The notes beneath the pieces are model-generated. The model had not been told where the DNA came from. It worked only from the letters and a program-made list of their open reading frames with translations, and searched no databases. This document shows positions 42,498-50,573 of a stretch of DNA of 64,000 nt, in pieces. The position numbers were made by a program, and so were the translations under genes. Source of the DNA: Burkholderiales bacterium RIFCSPLOWO2_12_FULL_61_40 (GTDB lineage: Bacteria; Pseudomonadota; Gammaproteobacteria; Burkholderiales; Burkholderiaceae_C); assembly GCA_001770935.1 (NCBI GenBank), contig MESI01000050.1, positions 26,092 through 90,091 of the forward strand, read 5' to 3'. Every line of letters starts with the position of its first letter. The stretch's first letter is position 1.

Positions 42498-45400
42498 TCA
42501 AAATGAATTTATCGGCGGAATGTCCGATCCCAGGTTCCAAATCTCATTCATTTGATCAGGCTCCTGTACATCCATGCGCTGGGCACGGAACAGGGTATGC
42601 AATGCATATGCACCATCGGCCGCGCAGTGCAACTCACATTCCAGCCACCCATCGCCATTCCAGGCCTGGGCCGTGATTTCGGCTGTGCCGCCATTCAACG
42701 CCAGAGTTTCGTTCGCCATGACCTCCGCTGCCACCACATTGGCAAAGCGCAAAGGCGCATGCAAAGGCGGAGTCACCAGAGCATAGGCGCGTACATCGCA
42801 GTGACTGAACCGGATGGTGGCACGCGCACTGCAGTGGTAATCCCCGGACAGGAAGACGACGTTGTCGATCCGCCGCTCGGCAATAAACGACAACAGCCGC
42901 TTGCGTTCATTTGCAGCCAGTTGCCAGTTGTCGATATCGCGCGGCGAGGGCGAGTCATTCGCACGCAACAAGCCAGGCGCGAAAACCGATCCGGAGACAA
43001 TGAACTTGGGATGTTTTCCCTTGCGCTGCTCCGCTTCCAGCCATGTTTCCAGCAACGCCCATTGTTGCGGATGCAAGATGCTGCGCGGCCCCAACGGTCC
43101 TGATGCACGGTAGCGATGGATGCGGGTATTGAGCGAGAGAAAGGCCGCGCCCCCCATGGAAAAGCTGGCATCCTGCCCCTGTGGACCGATGGCCGCCGGG
43201 CCATGCGCGCGCTGGAATGCGCCAAAAGCACTCCGTGCGTTGGCATACAGCACTTTCTGGCTTTCACCCAGCGCCAGTTCGTCGTTGCTCCAGTTGTCAC
43301 CAATTTCATGGTCATCCATGACCATGTACAGGGGCAGTCGGCGCGCCAGCGCGGCAAAACCATCGGAGCCCAACGCGTCCCGGTACCTGGGCAGCAAGCG
43401 CTCAATGGACGACGCGCTGTCCACCAGTCCGGCGCGGGCATCCGCGTAAATCTGGTCCCCCAGCATCCACATGAACGAGGCGGGTTTCTCGCGCTGGCGC
43501 TGCGCCAGCGTCTCCAAAGTATGGTCACTGCGCTGCGCTTCCAGTTCGGTGATGCCAGGATGGCGACAGGTCGCCGCAAAAAACCGCAATGGCGCCCGCT
43601 CCGATACGCCCAGCGGCATGGCCGGAAGCACCTGGTCGCCGCGCAGACGCAACACACACTCTCCCATCCAGCGCACGGTTCGCCGCTGGCGCGACAAAGT
43701 ACCAGGTTGGGCCCGGCGTGCCACGGCGCGTTGCTCGCGCACCAGACGCGCCAGCGGCAACAGCAAGGCGCGCGCGTCGCGCAAGTTCAAATGCATCGGC
43801 ATGGGCTGTATCCACTCACCGGGTGCGTGGGGCTGGGTAGCCTGCTCCCCGCTGTGGCCCAGCGCCGGCGGGGCTGAGGGCATTGCATGCTCCCTTTCAA
43901 GGGCCACCGCCTCGCCCTCTACGTCCGCAGCGGTCAGTGCCGGACTGCGGCCAGCTGACCGCGTAGCTTCAGCAACGGTCATGGGCTGTCCCCAGCTTTG
44001 CGGCCAGCCGTGGGTGAAACCGTTGCCGTTGGAGGGCGCATCCGCTGTAAACCGATGCAAGCTCACCATGGCCACCGAAACCGTGCCATGCCAGTCCGCT
44101 GGCACCTCCACATCGGCAACGGCGTAACAAATGCCATGGTCTGGGTCCGACTGGTCCGACTGGTCCGACACGGCGACCAGTCCCTGCAAAGGTTGGCTGC
44201 AAATACCCCAGGCCTGTACACAGCGGTAAGGCCCGGCCGACACCAGCGTCATGGCGGCCACGGCGGCATCCGCCTGGGTGTTGTCTACCTCTATCCACAC
44301 GCGAAAAACATTTTTATCCGCCACGCGCCGCGTCCACCCCACAATGGGACCGGTGCGAGGCAAACGGGCCCGCAGGCGATTGGGGATACCCTGCTCGGGA
44401 ACGTCCGCCTGCAAGGCATTGTCAAAGAATGCCACCACTTCGGAAAAAATAATTTCGGGTGCCCGCTTGCCAATGGTGCAGTCAAAGTGTGCATGTCCAG
44501 GTGCCAGCAAAAACCGGTCATGCCGGGCCTGCAAGCGTTGCGGGCCAAAGGCGCGGCTGAACTGGCGCTTGGTTTCTTCCAGTGATTCCTTGTCAAACAG
44601 CACATTGTCTTCGCCATGCAGGAGCATGACCGGCATGGTGAGGTACTTCCGAACATTAGGGTCGGTCACGTAAATATTCTGACCATCGGCATCGACCAGG
44701 TGCTCGTACTCGACGCATTTGGCCCCGTGCAAAAACACCCCCAGGTTGGTGCGCCCGAAATACTCATCCAATTTTTCATGGGTGCCCCGCTGGCCGGGGG
44801 TACTTTCGATGAGCTGGTCGTGCCGGAACAGGCGGCTCAAAAACCCACTCATGCGCTTGCAAGAGGTGCTGTCGGGATGCGCGTCGCGCAGATCATGCTC
44901 GCCGGGGCAACGCTCCTGGGGGTCGTAGTCGAAGCTGGCAAAGAGCCGGTCCATGATGGCGTGCAGGCCATCTGCCTGCGCAGTTCCGGCCGCAAACTCG
45001 ACGAAGTCCAGGCCCATGGCGTTCACCAGGACGGAGGCCACCTGCAAACGCATTTGCGCGGTGACGGACCCGATGACATAGGGCTGAAACTGCGAAAGCA
45101 GCACCCCCGCCACCTTGGCTTGCCCACCGGGATGCTGCAAATGCCCGCCCAATAAGGACATGGCCATGGACGCCGACCCCACACAGTGGCTGAATACGAA
45201 CAATTGCCCAGGCAGAAGATCAGGCGCACTGCGTTGTGCCTGCAGATGCTCCAGCACATGGTTGACCGCCGCTGGAATGTCACAGGCCCCAATGTCGTCC
45301 ATGCTGGAAAAGCGGGCCGAGGCCCGGAGGAAGGGGCTCACGCGGTATTCCAGCAGCCACACGTCCCAGCCTTGCGCATACAACATGGCCGCCAGGCTGC

Positions 45401-48400
45401 GCTCGCCCAGTTCTTCGGCCACAAACGGCAGGGCGTTTTGCGCAAAACCATTGAACAAGATGATGGATTTAAATCGCCGCATGCCATCTGACGAAACCAC
45501 GGAACTCACCTGCGGCTGCGCGTAACGCACCAGGCCGATGCGAATCCAGTCGGCGCTGCCAGCAGCCGGCGTAGGTCCTGCGTGCAGCGGCACGGTGAGG
45601 CACACCGGCGCCTGCGGCCGAACCAAGGCTCCCGTGGATACCCGAAGCGTGGGGTATTTGTCGTGGGACAGCTCAAACTGACCATCGTCTGGCGTCGTCG
45701 CCGGGTCAACTGCGGGTAAGTCCGGCGCATAGTCCGGCAGGCGAAAATCCAGAACCCGGCTGGTCATCAGGTAGCGCAGCACCATCAGCGGATAGCTCGC
45801 AAAGGCCGCCAGCGCCTGCACGGTATCCGGCCCCGGCTTCATCTGCGGCGCAATGCGGCGCACCATCTCCGGGATATCCATGGACAAACGCCCGCACGCC
45901 AGCGGCGTTTGCGCATCCTCGGCGAACAGTTGCACATCAAGTTGGGTCAACTGCTCCCACACGCTGCGCCGCTGCAGCGCAGGCCAGCCCCCGTGCCGTA
46001 TCCATTGGGCGCACCACTGCCCCAGCTCGGACCAGGTGAGTGCAGGCTGAATCAGTTTCGTGCCGACCAGGCTGTAGGACCGGGCTCCATCGTGCAGCAC
46101 CAAACGGTAGTCAAAGGTGCGGGCGGCGCTGGCATGCCACAGCACTTTGGGGCCGTCCTGGAGCATTTGCAGCATGGGCGGACGGTCGACGGGGTGGAAA
46201 TGGTCAGGCACCCATCGGTGGATCGCATACGTCAAGCCGGTGCGGACAAAGCGTTCCACGCGACGCCACCAATGCTCATCAGCGGCGCGAAACAGCTGCA
46301 CCTGCCCGCCGGAAACGGGCAGCTCCAACGAAGCGGCATCCTTTCGGTCCACCACCAGACGGGAGGTGGTGAGCTTGCGCGCCCCCGCCTTGCCTACAAC
46401 AGCCTGCACGGTGTGGGTCGGGTCCTGCCACAACTGGCTCCAATCCTGCACATCCATTTCCAGAAACAACGCCGCATCCACCGCAGCGTCGGCATCGGCA
46501 GGTCGCAGCCAGTCAGGTAGTTCTTGCGCACTGGGCACGGCGGCCAGGGCGCCCCGCAGCACTTCGGCCAGTACTGCGCCGCGCTTGGCCTCTGGCACGG
46601 CGTGAAGCATCGCGGGGGAAGCGGGGTGATCGGGCAAAGTCACTTGCACGGGCGGCCTGGACGGCAGTTCCGCCAGTGCCAGACGACAAGCCCGCTCGGC
46701 CAGTGCCGTGATGGTCAACAAAGGATTCACGCCCAGAGACGTGGGCATCACCGAGCCGTCCATCACCATCAGCCCGGCATGGACTTCGCCATTGGGCAGG
46801 AATACCTGCCCCCGGTGGTTCACCACCCCAGTATGCGGCGAACTCCCCATGCGACAGCCACCCAGGGGATGCACCGTGATCCAGCCGCCTTCCAGCTTGG
46901 GGCCGCTGAGTACGCTGGCAATTTTTTCGGGCAATACACCCGAGATGGGATTGGGCAAAAACTCGGCGCCCACATCTTCGACACTGGCCATGCGGGCACG
47001 GTGCAAGCGCGGTGCCGCATCGTTGGCATTTTCATCCCACGCCCAGGACAGGCGGGATTGCGGCGATGCCAGGTGGGCTCGCCCGGCGGCTGAATCGTGC
47101 CCCATGCCCAACATCACCAGGCTGCGGGCAACGGCATCGGGGCGAACCGCCAGCGGGTCCTGCGCCCCTTTGGAGCGCAAACCAAAGCGCACCAACTGGG
47201 GAAACATCCCCAAAGTGGACAAGGCCTCACCCACCAAAGGCACCAACATACCGGGCACGCCGCCGTCCTCGGTGACGGTGGAGCGGGTATGGTCTTCGCG
47301 GTCATGGAAGCGGATCACTCCGCTGATGGTGGGGCCCACCTTGGTGCTGAACGCGGGCCCGCTGCCCTCACCTACCGCATTGGCCTCGCGTTTCAAGTCA
47401 AACGCCGCGCTCAGGTCGTCGCCATTGGACGAAATGCCCTTGCCCAGCCAGGCATCTGCCACCGCCAGGCCTTTGGCGCGGGAGCGTAGCAAAATTTCAG
47501 TGGAACCAAAGGTGCCCGCGGACAAGACCACACGGCCGGTTCGGACGGTGAAAACATAGTCTGTCTCAACAGCGGCTTGGGGCGCCTGGCAGGCCTTTGC
47601 CCAGATCCCCCGTTCGGTCGTGCGCACGCAATGCACCAGCCAGTCCCGACCGGGATGCCTTGCATCGGGCCGGTGCTCTACATGCAAGACGCTGACGCCG
47701 GTGTACATGTGTGCACCGGCTTTGCGGGCGCGTGGCAAGTAGGTTTTATTCAGACTGAGCTTGGCATCGTGGTTGCAGCCCGAACAACAGTCGCCACAGC
47801 CCATACAGGCTTCACGCGGACCCAGTCCTTGCGGGGTATCCGCACGGAATTCAATGGCCAACGGCACATCTTCGGTGGTGACCGCGAGCCGGGCAGACTG
47901 GAATCGCTTTTTTGCGGCCTGTCCGATCTCCTGGAGGCGCTGGTATTTGAGCGTGGTTTGCGGCACACAGGCGGGAGATTTTTTTTGACTCTGCGGTGCC
48001 TGAATTTCCAGCCCTTCATAGGCGCGGCCATAGTCGTTGTCCAGGTTCTCCGTGCGCAAAGGATTTGGCCAGACCTCTTGCGCAAAGACGCGGGCGTCCG
48101 GGCGCAAGGCCACTGCTGCATTGATGAGGCTGCCCCCGCCCAATCCGTTACCGACCAGGGCGCTGGCTCGGGTTCCAATCCGGAAATCAAACAAGGCGTC
48201 TTCATACCCGGTGGTCACCGTCTCGCGCTGGTTGCCCCACTCGGCCCGCACGAATGCCCCGATTTGCCCCAGATCGGACGGGAATTCGCCTGCGATGTAT
48301 TCCGAACCGCGCTCCAGCACCGCGACTTCCTGGCCATGCTCGGCGAACCGCAGGGCCGCAACCGCACCGCCGTACCCAGACCCGACGACGAGTACTTCAG

Positions 48401-48470
48401 GCGCATAAGAGAAGGTTTCGCCTTGGCAAGCTTCAATGAGGTGCTCAACGCTGTGTGACAGCCAATGCAT
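42498..48470 (-). CDS. Giant fusion: GMC oxidoreductase + alpha/beta hydrolase + PhoD-like phosphatase
   Basis: The about 1990-residue protein joins three enzyme modules without a stop. (1) A GMC/cholesterol-oxidase-like FAD module (about residues 20-600): VVGSGYGGAVAALRFAEHG, a Cys cluster CMGCGDCCSGC (222-232) and the C-terminal HPLGGCRMG and MDGSVMPTSLGVNP. (2) An alpha/beta hydrolase module (about 990-1355) with SHCVGS (Cys1096 at the nucleophile position), LLHGEDNVLF and APGHAHFD. (3) A PhoD-like phosphatase (about 1620-1950) with WMLGDQIYADA, MVMDDHEIGDN and FLSGDYHCSA. I start at 48470 (MHWLSHSVEH), preceded by AAGGAA; an ATG 18 codons upstream is possible. No signal peptide is obvious. 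A role in oxidising and hydrolysing a lipid-like substrate is inferred. Confidence 0.85.
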   Translation of the reverse strand: MHWLSHSVEHLIEACQGETFSYAPEVLVVGSGYGGAVAALRFAEHGQEVAVLERGSEYIAGEFPSDLGQIGAFVRAEWGNQRETVTTGYEDALFDFRIGTRASALVGNGLGGGSLINAAVALRPDARVFAQEVWPNPLRTENLDNDYGRAYEGLEIQAPQSQKKSPACVPQTTLKYQRLQEIGQAAKKRFQSARLAVTTEDVPLAIEFRADTPQGLGPREACMGCGDCCSGCNHDAKLSLNKTYLPRARKAGAHMYTGVSVLHVEHRPDARHPGRDWLVHCVRTTERGIWAKACQAPQAAVETDYVFTVRTGRVVLSAGTFGSTEILLRSRAKGLAVADAWLGKGISSNGDDLSAAFDLKREANAVGEGSGPAFSTKVGPTISGVIRFHDREDHTRSTVTEDGGVPGMLVPLVGEALSTLGMFPQLVRFGLRSKGAQDPLAVRPDAVARSLVMLGMGHDSAAGRAHLASPQSRLSWAWDENANDAAPRLHRARMASVEDVGAEFLPNPISGVLPEKIASVLSGPKLEGGWITVHPLGGCRMGSSPHTGVVNHRGQVFLPNGEVHAGLMVMDGSVMPTSLGVNPLLTITALAERACRLALAELPSRPPVQVTLPDHPASPAMLHAVPEAKRGAVLAEVLRGALAAVPSAQELPDWLRPADADAAVDAALFLEMDVQDWSQLWQDPTHTVQAVVGKAGARKLTTSRLVVDRKDAASLELPVSGGQVQLFRAADEHWWRRVERFVRTGLTYAIHRWVPDHFHPVDRPPMLQMLQDGPKVLWHASAARTFDYRLVLHDGARSYSLVGTKLIQPALTWSELGQWCAQWIRHGGWPALQRRSVWEQLTQLDVQLFAEDAQTPLACGRLSMDIPEMVRRIAPQMKPGPDTVQALAAFASYPLMVLRYLMTSRVLDFRLPDYAPDLPAVDPATTPDDGQFELSHDKYPTLRVSTGALVRPQAPVCLTVPLHAGPTPAAGSADWIRIGLVRYAQPQVSSVVSSDGMRRFKSIILFNGFAQNALPFVAEELGERSLAAMLYAQGWDVWLLEYRVSPFLRASARFSSMDDIGACDIPAAVNHVLEHLQAQRSAPDLLPGQLFVFSHCVGSASMAMSLLGGHLQHPGGQAKVAGVLLSQFQPYVIGSVTAQMRLQVASVLVNAMGLDFVEFAAGTAQADGLHAIMDRLFASFDYDPQERCPGEHDLRDAHPDSTSCKRMSGFLSRLFRHDQLIESTPGQRGTHEKLDEYFGRTNLGVFLHGAKCVEYEHLVDADGQNIYVTDPNVRKYLTMPVMLLHGEDNVLFDKESLEETKRQFSRAFGPQRLQARHDRFLLAPGHAHFDCTIGKRAPEIIFSEVVAFFDNALQADVPEQGIPNRLRARLPRTGPIVGWTRRVADKNVFRVWIEVDNTQADAAVAAMTLVSAGPYRCVQAWGICSQPLQGLVAVSDQSDQSDPDHGICYAVADVEVPADWHGTVSVAMVSLHRFTADAPSNGNGFTHGWPQSWGQPMTVAEATRSAGRSPALTAADVEGEAVALEREHAMPSAPPALGHSGEQATQPHAPGEWIQPMPMHLNLRDARALLLPLARLVREQRAVARRAQPGTLSRQRRTVRWMGECVLRLRGDQVLPAMPLGVSERAPLRFFAATCRHPGITELEAQRSDHTLETLAQRQREKPASFMWMLGDQIYADARAGLVDSASSIERLLPRYRDALGSDGFAALARRLPLYMVMDDHEIGDNWSNDELALGESQKVLYANARSAFGAFQRAHGPAAIGPQGQDASFSMGGAAFLSLNTRIHRYRASGPLGPRSILHPQQWALLETWLEAEQRKGKHPKFIVSGSVFAPGLLRANDSPSPRDIDNWQLAANERKRLLSFIAERRIDNVVFLSGDYHCSARATIRFSHCDVRAYALVTPPLHAPLRFANVVAAEVMANETLALNGGTAEITAQAWNGDGWLECELHCAADGAYALHTLFRAQRMDVQEPDQMNEIWNLGSDIPPINSF

Positions 48471-48614
48471 AAACAGGCATTCCTTGGGTAAATGACGAGG
48501 GCAGCACTGCGCACAAATGGCCAATGAACACCCGTAGCAACCCCCTGTTGGGGTATTTTTACGGGCATTCCAGGTAGCGTCTATCCCCCATTCGGGTGAT
48601 ATCGGTAGTTTTTT

Positions 48615-48630
48615 TACCTGATTTCAGGGA
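48615..48630. promoter_or_regulatory. 16-bp palindrome upstream of the fusion gene
   Basis: TACCTGA-TT-TCAGGGA matches the site at 39747 on the opposite strand with one base changed. It lies 145 bases before the fusion start and just behind the moaE stop. The shared site suggests one regulator controls the fusion gene and the PAS gene. Confidence 0.5.
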
Positions 48631-48633
48631 GTC

Positions 48634-49131
48634 TCAGCTGTTATTGGCCAGGATACCCCAGCGGGCCAGCGCGTTGTCATCGCTCACACGGGCGTCCACC
48701 CAGCGCGCGCCATCGGGGGTTTGTTCTTTCTTCCAGAAGGGTGCCTGCGTTTTAAGGTAGTCCATGAGGAACTCACAGGCTTGAAAGCTCTCGCCCCGGT
48801 GGGCCGAGGTCACCGCCACCATCACGATCTGGTCCAGCGGTTGCAGCAAGCCGATGCGGTGGATCACACGCGTGGCATAGATGTCAAAGCGCTGCTGCGC
48901 TTCATCGATCATGGCTTCGATGGCTTTTTCCGTCATGCCGGGGTAATGCTCCAGCTCCATGCTGCTGATGCGCCCGGCCGTTCCCGCGGTATGGTCGCGC
49001 ACGGTGCCGACGAAACTGCACACGGCGCCGACACGGGGGTCCTGGGCACGCAGGGCCGCGATCTCGGCGTTGAGGTCAAAGTCAGCCGCTTGGATGGTGA
49101 CGCGTGAAAGGGGTGCTTGGCTAGGTTCCAT
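48634..49131 (-). CDS. moaE: Molybdopterin synthase catalytic subunit MoaE
   Basis: The 165-residue MoaE converts precursor Z to molybdopterin with MoaD. Motifs are GAVCSFVGTVRDH, MELEHYPGMTEKAIE, HRIGLLQPLDQIVMVAV, SAHRGESFQACEFLMDYLK and the active-site Lys segment PFWKKE. I start at the ATG at 49131 (MEPSQAPLSR). It is separated from moaD and moeA by a dapA-like gene on the other strand, unlike the usual contiguous arrangement. Confidence 0.93.
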   Translation of the reverse strand: MEPSQAPLSRVTIQAADFDLNAEIAALRAQDPRVGAVCSFVGTVRDHTAGTAGRISSMELEHYPGMTEKAIEAMIDEAQQRFDIYATRVIHRIGLLQPLDQIVMVAVTSAHRGESFQACEFLMDYLKTQAPFWKKEQTPDGARWVDARVSDDNALARWGILANNS

Positions 49132-49279
49132 GCCTGAATTGTGGCACTGTCTGGTGGCCCACCGCGACCCAATGCTAATATGCACCCATGCTCGCCAACA
49201 CATCGCCCATTGCGCCTTTTGCCTCACCGGCAGTGGTCGTGCGGCGCGTCGTGAACGCAGCCAAGTCAAAAAAACCCAA

Positions 49280-49319
49280 GCTCATCTGACCGGAGCTGCG
49301 GTTCCGTCCTCAGATGAGC
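49280..49319. terminator. Long hairpin upstream of the dapA-like gene
   Basis: GCTCATCTGA and TCAGATGAGC form a perfect 10-bp stem around a 20-base loop. On the minus strand a run of T follows, so it could be an intrinsic terminator read from that side. A possible 33-codon plus-strand reading frame (49188-49289, MLANTSPIAPFAS) stops inside the first arm, which would fit a leader-peptide arrangement. I cannot decide between these. Confidence 0.35.
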
Positions 49320-49413
49320 GATGGAACTGCCAAACGGCTCCCTGTTTTGCCCCCTTCCTCGCACCTCTGATGATGGTGACACCATCGGTCATTCTTGAAC
49401 CAAGGATACAAGT

Positions 49414-50295
49414 ATGCAAAATTCTGCCCATTTTTCAGGACTCTGGATTCCCCTGATCACCCCCTTCTCACATGGCGCGGTGGACCACCCGGCGCTGGCC
49501 AAGCTGGTACAACACTTATGCACCACCGGCATTGCGGGCTTTGTGGCCTGCGGCTCCACCGGTGAAGCCGCAGCGCTGGACAAGGAGGAGCAACTGGCCG
49601 TGCTGGACACCGTGCTGCAAGCAGCCGAGGGCCTGCCCACAGTCATGGGCCTGTCGGGCTACCACCTGCCGCACACGCTGGCCTGGGTCAAGACCCTGGC
49701 AACCCGCCCACTGGCGGGCCTGCTGGTGCCGACGCCCCACTACATCCGCCCGTCACAGGCGGGCCTGCTGCAATGGTTCCATGCCATCGCCGATGCCAGC
49801 GCCCTGCCCCTGATCGTCTACGACATTCCCTACCGCACCGGGGTGCGTATCGAGCTGGACACCCTGCGGCAACTGGGCCGCCACCCCGGCATACAGGCCA
49901 TCAAAGACTGCGGGGGTGATGCGGCCAAGACACAGGCGCTGCTGGCGGAGGGGCAACTTCAAGTGCTGGCCGGCGAAGATGGACAAATTTTCAGCACCGC
50001 AGCGCTGGGCGGCCACGGTGCCATAGCGGCCAGCGCGCATGTACAAACCGAACGTTTTGTGCGCGTGCTCTCGCTGCTGCGCTCTGGTCAACTTGCGCAG
50101 GCGAGAGCATGCTGGAGACCGCTGCTGCCGCTGATCGAAGCCATGTTTGCAGAGCCCAACCCCGCCCCACTCAAGGCCTTGCTGGCACACCAGGGGTTTA
50201 TCACCAATGAACTTCGCTCGCCCATGACCCAGGCCACGCAGGCCCACGCCGAGCGGGTGGTTCAGTTGTGTGCCGCCATCACTGCAGTGGAGTAG
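49414..50295 (+). CDS. Dihydrodipicolinate synthase-family aldolase (DapA-like)
   Basis: The 293-residue product has the DapA/NAL TIM-barrel. The GSTGEAAAL motif lies near residue 47, YDIPYRTGV near 136 (catalytic Tyr and Arg), and the Schiff-base Lys in IQAIKDCGGD near 162. Reactions in this family include DHDPS, N-acetylneuraminate lyase and keto-deoxy-sugar aldolases, so the substrate is uncertain. It lies in the opposite orientation between moaD and moaE. It could be a second dapA paralogue; the housekeeping dapA is normally elsewhere with bamC in this family. Confidence 0.82.
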   Translation: MQNSAHFSGLWIPLITPFSHGAVDHPALAKLVQHLCTTGIAGFVACGSTGEAAALDKEEQLAVLDTVLQAAEGLPTVMGLSGYHLPHTLAWVKTLATRPLAGLLVPTPHYIRPSQAGLLQWFHAIADASALPLIVYDIPYRTGVRIELDTLRQLGRHPGIQAIKDCGGDAAKTQALLAEGQLQVLAGEDGQIFSTAALGGHGAIAASAHVQTERFVRVLSLLRSGQLAQARACWRPLLPLIEAMFAEPNPAPLKALLAHQGFITNELRSPMTQATQAHAERVVQLCAAITAVE

Positions 50296-50321
50296 ACCGG
50301 GGAACGCGAACCCGTTGCCGC

Positions 50322-50573
50322 TTAACCGCCGGTCACCGGGGGGAAGAAGGCAACTTCGGCCCCATCGTACAAGGCTGCGGATTCGTCACTCATGACCTGG
50401 TTGAGCGCCATGCGCACGGCTCGGCCACGCGCCAGGGCCTCGCCTGCCGCGCCCGGACGGGCGGCGAGTACGTCTCGCAGTTCGGCCAAGGTGGTGGCGC
50501 TGGTCTCCAGGGTTTCGCTGGAAGTGCCCATGGCCTCGCGGATGGAGGCGAAATACTTGATCTGAATTTTCAT
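50322..50573 (-). CDS. moaD: Molybdopterin synthase sulfur-carrier subunit MoaD
   Basis: The 83-residue ubiquitin-like protein ends in the required Gly-Gly (PPVTGG), which is thiocarboxylated by MoeB-type enzymes to give sulfur to MoaE. Other conserved parts are YFASIREAMG and ALNQ. Its start overlaps the moeA stop by four bases (50570-50573). Confidence 0.93.
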   Translation of the reverse strand: MKIQIKYFASIREAMGTSSETLETSATTLAELRDVLAARPGAAGEALARGRAVRMALNQVMSDESAALYDGAEVAFFPPVTGG

